From Bacillus sp. SORGH_AS_0510 (lineage in GTDB: Bacteria; Bacillota; Bacilli; Bacillales; Cytobacillaceae): a stretch of DNA of 64,000 nt. The translations under genes and the position numbers were made by a program. Positions 26,238 through 34,037 of the stretch are shown here, in pieces (position 1 is the stretch's first letter; each line of letters opens with the position of its first letter). The stretch is taken from the NCBI RefSeq assembly GCF_030818775.1, contig NZ_JAUTAU010000001.1:3352001-3416000 (forward strand), written 5' to 3'. The notes beneath the pieces are model-generated. The model searched no databases, was not told the DNA's origin, and saw nothing but the letters and a program-made list of their open reading frames with translations.

Positions 26238-26695
26238 TCAATCTCCTAATGTTTCCATTCTATAGTTATCCATGATTAACATCATCTGCTGACGAAAATG
26301 CTCTTCAGGTGATAACTTATGAAATTGCTCTTCCATTAGAACCATTGTCGCTAATTTATTTGAATTATTTTCATCCAAAAAATAATTTTCAATAACGTTT
26401 ACTAGGCGGACATAATCTTTTTGCGGGATTCGTTTTATAAGCTGGATAAGATAATTTTCATTTATTTCTATTACACCTTTTTGCTCTTTCCTAACAAGTT
26501 CTCTTTTTTCTAATTGATTATAAGAATTAATGATTTGCCGCCTAGTGAAGTGGTCCTTGAAGTTCTTAATAATCAGGTTTGAATCAAACCAATATTTACA
26601 GTATAATTATTTCTTATATTTTTCCAAATCATTCTTGCGGCTACTGAAGTCCTTTTATCTACCAAATTTTCTTCACTCACTACCATATAGTACAT
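26238..26695 (-). pseudogene. Unknown helical protein gene, frameshifted
   Basis: ATG at 26695 with GGTGGTG upstream starts MYYMVVSEENLVDKRTSVAA. The frame stops early, and another frame carries on from about 26600 with YWFDSNLIIKNFKDHFTRRQ to METLGD and TGA at 26238. The length (458 bases) is not a multiple of three. Joined product about 152 residues, helical, no known domain. It lies between the XRE gene and a small divergent ORF. Confidence 0.55.
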
Positions 26696-26760
26696 TTTCT
26701 TTCACCACCTATTTTTTCCTATCTTATAAAATAAAAGCACGTACACACAACGTCCACATA

Positions 26761-26998
26761 ATGTTTACAAAATTTGTGCAACGTATTAGCAAGTTAATGG
26801 AGATGTGGTGTAGTTTAGTGAATGAATTATTAGAGGCGAAGTTAACCATTGCTCGTATTAAAGTTCAGCTACTTGATTTGACTGGCGAGTTGATTGCAAA
26901 TGATTTATCTGACAACGGAGTACGCTATTCAGCGAATGCTAAAAGTAGTGGAATACATCGATGAATATGACGTGAAGGTTAGCGATATAGAAGCGTAA
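26761..26998 (+). other. Small ORF region with two overlapping frames
   Basis: One frame (26761-26964) reads MFTKFVQRISKLMEMWCSLV then NELLEAKLTIARIKVQLLDL. A second overlapping frame (26900-26998) reads MIYLTTEYAIQRMLKVVEYI and ends EYDVKVSDIEA just before a terminator. Both look coding, so the original gene may have run from the first into the second frame, which would make it another frameshifted gene. Function unknown. Confidence 0.35.
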
Positions 26999-27030
26999 AG
27001 CCCCGGTCATGTACCGAGGCCCTTTTTTAT
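26999..27030 (+). terminator. Terminator after the small ORF region
   Basis: GCCCCGGT, loop CATGT, ACCGAGGC, then CCTTTTTT. Confidence 0.75.
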
Positions 27031-27132
27031 CAAATTATCACATTTAGTTGTGGGTACAGTAATGACTACATCACCAAATTTCCCTTAAGAAGAAATTACT
27101 CCTGGCTGTTAAGAACTAACTAAACTATTAAT

Positions 27133-28161
27133 CTATACCGTTTTTCTATTACTTATAATTCGTTCTTTTAATTGTCCAATCGTCAAATACTCGCCATTTT
27201 CTTTAAGATGTAGCATTGCATGGCAGTTCGGACAAACAGGGATTAAATCGTTTATTGGATCTACAATATAGCCCTGTTGTATTTCGTGCAAAGGTATTAT
27301 GTGGTGGACATGGATAAAATCTTTTCCTACTGCTCCATATGTATCCTCAAAATTCAGATCACAAATTTGACATTGGACACCGTAATGATCCATACATCGC
27401 TTGCGAGCAATAGGATTGCGTTCATATCTATTGACCATAACAGTTTTGCGCATACCTTCTTCTAAATTATCAGGGACTTCATCTGGATAATAACCTTCTG
27501 TTAGATCCTTTTCAAAGAACGGCATGATATATTCCCTAAGTTCCCCATTAAGTTTCATCGGACCTTGGACATTCGCTTTCAAACCATGTTCACGTAATTT
27601 AGCGAGAGATAGCTCAGGATTATCCACCTTTTCCAGAAAACGAAAACGAGTCCATTTTCCTCCTTTGGATTCCTCAAATTTCTTTAAATCCTTCCAAAAC
27701 ATTTTATTATTCTTAACCTCATTAGGTGGTACTAACCCTTGTATAATTTCAACTTTAAAACAGACTTGTTGAATATTTCCTGAAACATATATAAATAAAA
27801 TATCACCATTTTCAAAATTCCGAGATCGTTTCCATTCTAAAGTTTCACATTCACTATACGCCCTGGCTAAATCAAATTCTTCTGGATTATTTGATATTAA
27901 CCAAATACGACGAGCATTTTCATGGTCACTTTCTTCAAGTACTTGACGACGCTTGGCGGCAACTTCTTCAGGTGCAACAAAACGATATTCGTCACCATTA
28001 AAATTATAAGGAATGCTATAAACATAGCCACGTTCAATCGAATCGTAGAGCTTATATTTACTTGTATTCAGATGCTCCTCTAAGGATCTTGCAGATTCTT
28101 GAATATTTGTTGCTTCAAATAACAGTTTATCATTTTTGATAATTGTAATTGGGCATGCCAT
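27133..28161 (-). CDS. EVE-HNH modification-dependent endonuclease
   Basis: 342 residues. Residues 1-80 are an NUMOD-like segment. Residues ~85-240 look like an EVE/PUA-type domain that flips modified bases (RRIWLISNNPEEFDLARAYS, then ENGDILFIYVSGNIQQVCFK). The C-terminus is an HNH nuclease: RKRCMDHYGVQCQICDLNFE, FIHVHHIIPLHEI and LIPVCPNCHAMLH. The layout matches the VcaM4I-type Type IV restriction enzymes that cut DNA with 5-methyl- or hydroxymethylcytosine. The specificity here is inferred. Ribosome-binding site GGAGG precedes ATG. It is intact although neighbours are broken. Confidence 0.8.
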   Translation of the reverse strand: MACPITIIKNDKLLFEATNIQESARSLEEHLNTSKYKLYDSIERGYVYSIPYNFNGDEYRFVAPEEVAAKRRQVLEESDHENARRIWLISNNPEEFDLARAYSECETLEWKRSRNFENGDILFIYVSGNIQQVCFKVEIIQGLVPPNEVKNNKMFWKDLKKFEESKGGKWTRFRFLEKVDNPELSLAKLREHGLKANVQGPMKLNGELREYIMPFFEKDLTEGYYPDEVPDNLEEGMRKTVMVNRYERNPIARKRCMDHYGVQCQICDLNFEDTYGAVGKDFIHVHHIIPLHEIQQGYIVDPINDLIPVCPNCHAMLHLKENGEYLTIGQLKERIISNRKTV

Positions 28162-28278
28162 ATAATTGCCTCCATTAGATATAAATGATTTATAACCTTT
28201 ATTTTACACTATTGAAGTGCCCTTAACATTTAGGGAACCTGGTTCAGTAGTTTAAAATGTGTTGGAAACATATATCGC

Positions 28279-28610
28279 CTATTCAACAACAATCACTCCT
28301 ACTACATCCTCAAATGCAATCCTTTCAAAATCTCCTGGCCATACCTCAACACGAAGCTGCATTGTAATCAGATCAACGCAATGGATTCGACCAGTTATCT
28401 CGTGTGTAATTCCGTCATCCCATATCGTCAGCTTTACCGCAAGACGGTATTCCATCGTATAACATATTCGTTGGTCGAATTCGTCGATTTCGTAAGTATC
28501 GGCTTTTTAATCCGCTCATCATCTTTCCATACATCACGCAGCGCTTTAATAAGTTCTGGCATTCCAAAGGCGAACCGCCACTTCTTTTTACCACGGTCAC
28601 GAATCGCCAA
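28279..28610 (-). pseudogene. YolD-like protein gene, frameshifted
   Basis: From a TTG at 28610 with GAGGTGAT upstream: IRDRGKKKWRFAFGMPELIK and DDERIKKPIL, the YolD signature. After a one-base shift near 28485-28500 it continues YEIDEFDQRICYTMEYRLAV, LTIWDDGITHEITGRIHCVD and AFEDVVGVIVVE. The joined length (~110) equals that of YolD proteins. YolD genes usually pair with a UvrX-type Y-family polymerase and answer to LexA. No polymerase gene is here, but the LexA box is. Confidence 0.8.
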
Positions 28611-28628
28611 ATTAATCACCTCATACTT

Positions 28629-28649
28629 ATTATAACGAACAAACGTTCC
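28629..28649 (-). promoter_or_regulatory. LexA (DinR) box and -10 element of the yolD-like gene
   Basis: CGAACAAACGTTCC at 28636-28649 matches the Bacillus consensus CGAACRNRYGTTYG at 13 of 14 positions. TATAAT on the minus strand (28629-28634) abuts it, so LexA would block the promoter. Confidence 0.8.
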
Positions 28650-28661
28650 TTGTGTATACAA

Positions 28662-28690
28662 AATAAAAAGGGATCCTTATAGATCCGCTT
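28662..28690 (-). terminator. Terminator of the homing endonuclease gene
   Basis: On the minus strand GGATC, loop TATAA, GGATCC, then CTTTTTATTTT. Confidence 0.55.
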
Positions 28691-28789
28691 CTAATTTTTT
28701 CTTTAATATAAGCACCCGTTATTAAACAAGGCAGTGCTTGCAATTTGTTTGCTCTATCTTTTAAATAAGGTAATAACTTTATTCTTCTA

Positions 28790-30517
28790 TCATTCTAACA
28801 AAACTTCGTAATCTTCTTTGTACATCCATTTGAAACCATAGGCTGTTTTTGTTATACCTCTACAACATGCAGAAATGTTGAAATAGTCTTTTCCAATTTC
28901 GTTAGCAGCTTCTTTCATACTTGAATATTCATTGATGAAATTACCTTTTAAATCTAATTGAACGATGCTTTTTTTTCCACTATATTTTACTTCAAGTATT
29001 GGCATATTATTTTTGGTGCATGCCTCATATTTTTCTTTGTACATCCATATGAAGCCATGAGCTGATTGTGTTAAACCTGTACAACATGCAGAAATTAACT
29101 TCATGTTTATTCCGAGTTCATCGGCAGCCTCGGTCATGCTAGTCCAATTTCTGATAATTTTTCCTTTTAAATTACACTGCACGATTTCTCGTTTATTTCC
29201 AACAGCATCATAATCACACCAACCTAATTCGTTTCCTTGTGCTAAATAATTAATAATTGTTGATCTACTCATCTTCATAATTTTACATATTTTTGTAGTT
29301 GATTTAATTCCCTGTTGCCATAAATCACAAGCGGTTTTTACTAAATTATGGCAAGCAGTTTCATGACATTTCAACCAATCAATGTGTTCGAGATCGAATA
29401 GGCTTGCTAAACAACTGGAAAGGATGCTGTTTTTGATATGTTTCATTGTTGACTCACTACAATCTAATGGTACATAAATTTCAATCCCATTTTCTATGGC
29501 AATTGTTTGTTTTAATTTGTCGTTTTCTTGTTCTTCCTTTAATGTCTTACTACGCAAAGAACTTTTTGATCTTCTCGTTTCTTTATAGTGTTGTTCACCA
29601 TGAGGTTCAATAATCATTTTCAGAAAAGGGATATGGAAATCGTATCTTTTATCTCCATTTAATTTTGGATTTTCATGTGATACATTTTTGGACCAATCGA
29701 ATGTTTTTTGAGTTTCAAAATCAATATTTAATTGAGTCAACAACTCAAAGACGAATTTTTCAGGATAACTCACCCCATCTGTACATGTTGAGCATGATAT
29801 CCGTCCTCGGCTAACTACTTTATTGACAGCCATACTTTTTTCACGACCACATTGTTCGCATATAAAAACCTCATACTTATCACTTCCAGCAGAGATTTCA
29901 TAACCTCGTTCTTCATCTTTTAACCATTCTGCGAAGTGAGGATGCGTCGTCCATAAATCATTGAATCCTTTTAAAATACTTTGCCCTGAACAATAAGTAC
30001 AGTTACTTTTTCTATTGGTTCTCTTTGCAGGGCTCATAGTATATTCGTGTTTATATTTAGGACATATCCAAAGATATTCGTCAGCAGATGCTCGTGATAT
30101 ATTATTTGGCGTTTTAGGGTTTTTATCACTAAATTCGGTTAACAAATATTCCATTGCATTGTTTAACGCATAATACTCTAATGAATTTTCATATGGAGGA
30201 TTATCTTTTCTTGAAGAACCCGCTACAATAAGCCCACATTTCTTGCATCGATCTTTCCCATCATTATTTCTGTTGCGCATAATTTTATTGTGAGTTTGAT
30301 TTGAAATTTGTATCTTGCAATCGTCACAAATCTTAGTTAATTTTACATTAGAACTTTTTGGCAAATCTTCAATTTTTACTACTATTTTTGTTCCTTTTGG
30401 TATGACCATTTTTCCTAATTTGTTTTTATATCTAGGTATCTCATAACTCAAATTTTCAAAATGCTTAACGATATTTCCAGTTAAAAAAATCTCAACTTCT
30501 GTTTCCAGTATGGCCAA
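28790..30517 (-). CDS. Vsr-like homing endonuclease with NUMOD repeats
   Basis: 575 residues from a TTG start with AAGGAGAA upstream. Zinc-ribbon segments (CDDCK...CKKCG, YLWICPKYKHEYTM...CTYCSG, FICEQCGRE...CSTC) come first. A nuclease domain of the Vsr/EDxHD type follows (SYPEKFVFELLTQLNIDFET, then RYDFHIPFLKMIIEPHGEQH). Next is an HTH (STTKICKIMKMSRSTIINYL), and two NUMOD1-like repeats end the protein (TEAADELGINMKLISACC and KEAANEIGKDYFNISACC, each closing with WMYKE). It is probably a free-standing homing endonuclease of phage origin. Confidence 0.78.
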   Translation of the reverse strand: MAILETEVEIFLTGNIVKHFENLSYEIPRYKNKLGKMVIPKGTKIVVKIEDLPKSSNVKLTKICDDCKIQISNQTHNKIMRNRNNDGKDRCKKCGLIVAGSSRKDNPPYENSLEYYALNNAMEYLLTEFSDKNPKTPNNISRASADEYLWICPKYKHEYTMSPAKRTNRKSNCTYCSGQSILKGFNDLWTTHPHFAEWLKDEERGYEISAGSDKYEVFICEQCGREKSMAVNKVVSRGRISCSTCTDGVSYPEKFVFELLTQLNIDFETQKTFDWSKNVSHENPKLNGDKRYDFHIPFLKMIIEPHGEQHYKETRRSKSSLRSKTLKEEQENDKLKQTIAIENGIEIYVPLDCSESTMKHIKNSILSSCLASLFDLEHIDWLKCHETACHNLVKTACDLWQQGIKSTTKICKIMKMSRSTIINYLAQGNELGWCDYDAVGNKREIVQCNLKGKIIRNWTSMTEAADELGINMKLISACCTGLTQSAHGFIWMYKEKYEACTKNNMPILEVKYSGKKSIVQLDLKGNFINEYSSMKEAANEIGKDYFNISACCRGITKTAYGFKWMYKEDYEVLLE

Positions 30518-30553
30518 TCTTTTTTCTCCTTATCTTTACATATTTATGTTCTA

Positions 30554-30649
30554 CTATTCTATTTTTTCGTTCGGTATCCTTATTGCCATTTCAACCACAT
30601 AATCATTTTTTAGTTTAGTAGCAATCATTGCAATCCATCTATCAGTCAT
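30554..30649 (-). CDS. 31-residue ORF
   Basis: ATG to TAG encodes MTDRWIAMIATKLKNDYVVE plus 11 residues, between the integrase terminator and the homing endonuclease gene. The ribosome-binding site is weak. It could be a real phage-type peptide or chance. Confidence 0.25.
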   Translation of the reverse strand: MTDRWIAMIATKLKNDYVVEMAIRIPNEKIE

Positions 30650-30736
30650 GGTTTCACACAATTTATTTTAATTATACAGCATACATTATTCCACAACTTT
30701 CGCAAATCTGCCACGTTAGTTTAAAAACGAACTAAA

Positions 30737-30771
30737 TAAAAAAAACGCCACCAATTAAGGTGACGTAATAT
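30737..30771 (-). terminator. Terminator of the integrase gene
   Basis: GTCACC, loop TTAATT, GGTGGC, then eight T on the minus strand. Confidence 0.75.
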
Positions 30772-30777
30772 ATGAAA

Positions 30778-31731
30778 CTATTTAAATACGTAATTTAACG
30801 GGGAATGCACACTATGTTGATTTTGAATGTCCATATTCGTCATCTGCACATATCTCCGAACCATATTCATATGTGAGTGACCAAGAATCCTTTGCAAACT
30901 AAACGGATCCCCTCCGTTAAGTATATAGAATAAAGCTCCTGTATGCCTAAGGGTATGTGGGCTGACTCGCTTATTCGTAATTTTTGCAACCTGACCATAT
31001 AAGCGTAAATTTTCTCGTACTGTCGCTTCACTAATTCGCTCGCCTTCATACGAAAGAAATACGTAATCATTGCCGAACTCTTCAGTTTCACGCAAATATT
31101 CGCTTAACAATTTGGCAGTCCGTGGAGAAATCGGCACAACACGACCAACACGTGTCTTCGTATCTGCTGCCTCCAAGCGAATTGACATAGTTTTTAAATC
31201 AATGTTTTGCCGTTTCATATCCACCAGTTCACATACCCGTACCATTGTATCGAGCAATACAAATGTGATTACCTTAGTACGAAAACCAACGTAATTATCA
31301 TCGTCAATTGCAGCTATTAATCTCCGATACTCCTCAACTGTAAATGACTCAACAACATCAATAGGTGCCTTTATCGGCTTAAAACGTTTGTGAATAGGTT
31401 CGTTAATCCACATTTTATCCTCGAAAGCATATCGTAGAAATGACCGCATTGTTCTAACACGAATATTTACAGTATATGGCGAGTAATCCATTTCCTCTAA
31501 CATAAAGGTGATCCAACCGAGGAAAAGCTCAGTCGTCATTTCATCAGTTGATAACTCACGGTTAATATAATCCTTAAAGTATCCGAAGTTATTATAGTGT
31601 TCGGCAATTGTCCGTTTTGCTAGACCTTCCCCCTTCTTAACGAGCATATACTCCTCGAACATTTGGGTGATGGTAAGTGAAACATCATCGTTGCTAACAA
31701 TTCTCTTCCGTCTTGTTAAATTTTTACGCAT
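30778..31731 (-). CDS. int: Tyrosine site-specific integrase
   Basis: 317 residues. A SAM-like core-binding domain (~20-110) is followed by the catalytic domain: first Arg in LLDTMVRVCELVDMKRQNID, SPHTLRHTGALFY for H-x-x-R, LGHSHMNMVRRYVQ with the third His and the nucleophilic Tyr. It is the XerC/D-like class common in Firmicute elements. It lies ~210 bases from the 3' end of tRNA-Sec in the same orientation, as expected for the enzyme that recombined the element into selC. Ribosome-binding site AAGGGGA precedes ATG. Confidence 0.92.
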   Translation of the reverse strand: MRKNLTRRKRIVSNDDVSLTITQMFEEYMLVKKGEGLAKRTIAEHYNNFGYFKDYINRELSTDEMTTELFLGWITFMLEEMDYSPYTVNIRVRTMRSFLRYAFEDKMWINEPIHKRFKPIKAPIDVVESFTVEEYRRLIAAIDDDNYVGFRTKVITFVLLDTMVRVCELVDMKRQNIDLKTMSIRLEAADTKTRVGRVVPISPRTAKLLSEYLRETEEFGNDYVFLSYEGERISEATVRENLRLYGQVAKITNKRVSPHTLRHTGALFYILNGGDPFSLQRILGHSHMNMVRRYVQMTNMDIQNQHSVHSPLNYVFK

Positions 31732-31813
31732 AATAAAAAATCCCCTTTCAACAGTTTAAAATCTGCGTAAGAGGACGAACGAATAACTTTCACAGTTTCA
31801 AGCAACGTTCCAA

Positions 31814-31844
31814 ACAGTCTTAACCGACAGTCTTTCACAGTCTT
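31814..31844. promoter_or_regulatory. Possible integrase arm-type sites
   Basis: ACAGTCTT occurs at 31814-31821, 31827-31834 and 31837-31844, between int and tRNA-Sec. The same octamer occurs in the tRNA anticodon stem inside the attachment repeat (reverse complement at 32003-32010). Short direct repeats beside a core site are typical integrase-binding arms. Confidence 0.45.
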
Positions 31845-31940
31845 TCGTGAAACTGGGAGAAAACTGTGTAGTTGAACGGAATCAATCAACGCTAACATCA
31901 CGCTATCAATCATCGTAAAAACAGCGTCATTATTAAATAG

Positions 31941-32010
31941 TTGGCGGGACTGCGTGGGAATCGAACCCACCAGACCTGGCACGCAGGTCTCAGGCAGTTT
32001 TGAAGACTGT
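31941..32010 (-). repeat. Right attachment site (attR) within tRNA-Sec
   Basis: Same 70 bases as 11364-11433 with one change (31993). It forms the 3' part of the intact tRNA, from the anticodon stem to just past CCA. Confidence 0.9.
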
Positions 32011-32038
32011 GGAGGACACCAGTACCCCATTCAGCCCC
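31942..32038 (-). tRNA. selC: tRNA-Sec (anticodon TCA)
   Basis: 97 nt including an encoded CCA. The acceptor stem GGGGCTG pairs with CAGTCCC (one G-U), then G and CCA. The anticodon stem CAGT/ACTG closes the loop CTTCAAA, so the anticodon is TCA, reading UGA. A seven-pair variable arm AGACCTG/CAGGTCT and the T arm GTGGG TTCGATT CCCAC are clear. The long variable arm and TCA mark a selenocysteine tRNA. selA, selB and selD are not in the window. The 3' half lies in the integration repeat. Confidence 0.88.
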
Positions 32039-32109
32039 ACAAGTGAAAGTTGACATTATGTCGTTAGAATGACTAAACGGCTCTTATCCAGTTCCTATCA
32101 TTTGTAATC

Positions 32110-32138
32110 ATAATACAATGGAAAATAGTAATTATCAA
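32110..32138 (-). promoter_or_regulatory. selC promoter
   Basis: On the minus strand TTGATA (32133-32138), 17 bases, TATTAT (32110-32115), about 72 bases before the tRNA 5' end. Confidence 0.55.
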
Positions 32139-32229
32139 TAGAATGAGATTTTTTGTCACTTTTTTGACAATTCTCTATCTTTACGAGCAAAAATTCAGCT
32201 CTATCATTTTCTTCAAATAGGATCATTAC

Positions 32230-32259
32230 TTGTCATCTAATCCAAAAAAAGTCTATAAT
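32230..32259 (+). promoter_or_regulatory. Promoter of the DUF2621 gene
   Basis: TTGTCA (32230-32235), 18 bases, TATAAT (32254-32259). Confidence 0.55.
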
Positions 32260-32292
32260 AAGATGAAAAAATAGTTTTTGTAGGTGAATAGA

Positions 32293-32724
32293 ATGCAGCA
32301 GTTGAGCGGTTGGTTTTTGTGGTTTATAATGTTCTGGGTCGTTTTTCTAGTAGGTTCATTCGCAATTGGCGGTTTTTTTATGTTCCGCAAGTTTCTGAAA
32401 AAGATGCCAAAAGAAGACGGTAGATCGGATATGGATTGGGAAGAACATTATGTAAATGAAACGCGTCACCTTTGGGGTGCTGAAGAAAAGGCTTTACTTG
32501 AAGATTTAGTCAGCCCTGTACCTGAGCTGTTCCGTGATGTAGCCCGTCATAAAATTGCTGGGAAAATTGGTGAACTGGCGTTGAATGAGAAAGTGGATAA
32601 GATTTCGGAAGAACTGGTCATTCGTGGGTATATCCAGGCTACACCGAAAAGAGATCATAAATTCTTACGGAAAAAGCTTTTTGAAAATAGAATTGACGTA
32701 ACGCCATACGAGCATTTATTCTGA
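32293..32724 (+). CDS. yneK: DUF2621 membrane protein, YneK-like
   Basis: 143 residues from the ATG at 32293, with AGGTGA upstream. One N-terminal membrane helix (WFLWFIMFWVVFLVGSFAIG) is followed by a cytoplasmic domain ending DVTPYEHLF, as in B. subtilis YneK. In B. subtilis yneK follows ccdA-yneI-ccdC; here it is separated from ccdC by a broken reductase gene and faces it. Function unknown. A CCGTTC/GAACGG terminator follows at 32724-32750. Confidence 0.8.
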   Translation: MQQLSGWFLWFIMFWVVFLVGSFAIGGFFMFRKFLKKMPKEDGRSDMDWEEHYVNETRHLWGAEEKALLEDLVSPVPELFRDVARHKIAGKIGELALNEKVDKISEELVIRGYIQATPKRDHKFLRKKLFENRIDVTPYEHLF

Positions 32725-32818
32725 GCCGTTCACCTTTGAACGGTTTTTTATTTTCCAAAGGACTCTGATAATATTTTGAATAAATGACATTATCTGTTTG
32801 ATAACAGGAGGAATAGGT

Positions 32819-33386
32819 ATGACAAATAACGTAAAGCAGAGAAAGATTATTTTAGATTTAGCAGTTACTTTAGATGGTTTTATTGAAGGGAAAAATGGCG
32901 AAGTTGATTGGTGCATCATTGACTCTGAGATGGAGTTTAATCATTTTCTAAACCAAATTGATACTATTTTATATGGAAGAAAAAGCTACTGATTTATGGG
33001 GAAAATTCACTCCAGAAACTAAAGATAAAACTGAAATAGAATTCTGGGAATCAGTTCATAGTAAAGAAAAATATGTGTTTTCCAAAACACAAAAAAAGAG
33101 TGAGAAAAAAACAATATTTATTAATGATGATATTCATGAAGAAGTTTTAAAACTAAAGAAAAAGCCTGGCAAAGATATCTGGCTATATGGGGGAGCAAGC
33201 CTTATTACTACTTTTATCAATTTAGGACTTGTTGATGAATTTAGGTTATCTGTTCACCCTATCATTTTGGGAGAAGGAAAACCGTTGTTTATTGATATAA
33301 AACAGAGATTGAATTTAAAATTGGTCAATACTAGAACCTTCTCTTCTGGAGTTGTGCAACTAATTTATCATTGGAATGAAAATTAA
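32819..33386 (+). pseudogene. Dihydrofolate reductase-family (YyaP-like) gene, frameshifted
   Basis: ATG at 32819 after AGGAGGAATAGGT starts MTNNVKQRKIILDLAVTLDG and reads well to LYGRKSY, then hits TGA. An extra T at 32990 accounts for it: without it the frame continues DLWGKFTPETKDKTEIEFWE to DIWLYGGASLITTF and HPIILGEGKPLF, the RibD C-terminal/YyaP fold. Joined product ~188 residues. It could be real decay or one base error. Confidence 0.8.
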
Positions 33387-33401
33387 TAGTATCATAAAAC
33401 A

Positions 33402-33434
33402 AAAAACACTGATCCACAACAGATCAGTGTTTTA
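33402..33434. terminator. Bidirectional terminator
   Basis: AAAACACTGATC, loop CACAACA, GATCAGTGTTTT between the convergent reductase and ccdC genes. Confidence 0.85.
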
Positions 33435-33441
33435 CTATTTT

Positions 33442-33921
33442 TTAATTTCTCTGTAACTCTTTATATAGTTTCATATAAGAACGATACATGGCGATCCGCC
33501 AAGGGACAATCATGCTGAAGGCGAGCAGGAAGAACATTCCGCTTAACTGACCGAAATCAATTGTGCTGCTTAAGATCGATTTTGCCACGAGGCGGACGAC
33601 TAACAAGCCGACTAAGATAAACACAAATGCCTTGGAGCGTTTTAAATAAATATCGTTGTCACGAACCTCAAACTTGGAGGTTTTGATTAATAAGATAGAA
33701 AAAAGCATCCCGACGATAACGGCCTCTAAAATTTCCATTGGGGTTAAACGAAATTCAGGTACCACATACATCAAGGCCCCGCTGGACATGAAAACAGGCG
33801 GTAGAATAATCTTTTTTACATTTGCAGGTTTCTTTGCGGCTTTCATACGAACAAAAAGTACAAAAAGGCCCATAAAGACTGCACCGATTGAAGAAACAAC
33901 AACGTAGTTCATTGGGTTCAA
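33442..33921 (-). CDS. ccdC: CcdC-like membrane protein
   Basis: 159 residues with four to five membrane helices (VSSIGAVFMGLFVLFV; AVIVGMLFSILLI; VFILVGLLVVRLV; GMFFLLAFSMIVPW). It matches B. subtilis CcdC (YneJ), the partner of CcdA in late cytochrome c synthesis. In B. subtilis a small response regulator (yneI) sits between ccdA and ccdC; here that gene is absent and about 120 bases separate the two. Confidence 0.85.
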   Translation of the reverse strand: MNPMNYVVVSSIGAVFMGLFVLFVRMKAAKKPANVKKIILPPVFMSSGALMYVVPEFRLTPMEILEAVIVGMLFSILLIKTSKFEVRDNDIYLKRSKAFVFILVGLLVVRLVAKSILSSTIDFGQLSGMFFLLAFSMIVPWRIAMYRSYMKLYKELQRN

Positions 33922-34037
33922 TCTTCCTTTATCTAATTATTTACTTCCCCATTATAGCTTATATGACCGCGAATGAAAAAATATTTTCACTGTATCGGCA
34001 TCCATTTTTGAACTACATTAGTGAAATTTTACTAATC

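Larger units (their letters stand above)
11364..32010. mobile_element. Integrative element inserted in selC (tRNA-Sec)
   Basis: Flanked by 70-bp direct repeats derived from tRNA-Sec, with a tyrosine integrase just inside the intact tRNA end. This is the standard layout of a tRNA-targeted genomic island. Inside are DNA-processing and defence-like genes, HNH and Vsr-like homing endonucleases, a serine recombinase, a Rep-like gene with a candidate origin, and SOS-linked phage-type genes (YolD, small DNA ligase). No capsid, portal or tail genes and no conjugation genes are visible, so it is neither a complete prophage nor a complete conjugative element. Several genes are frameshifted. Confidence 0.9.

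Noticed and set aside
11364..32010. Complete prophage or conjugative element
   Set aside because: No capsid, terminase, portal, tail, lysis, relaxase or type IV secretion genes were found in the island.
31716..32030. A 104-codon minus-strand ORF
   Set aside because: It lies across tRNA-Sec and the integrase leader, has no ribosome-binding site, and is explained by the tRNA and attachment site.
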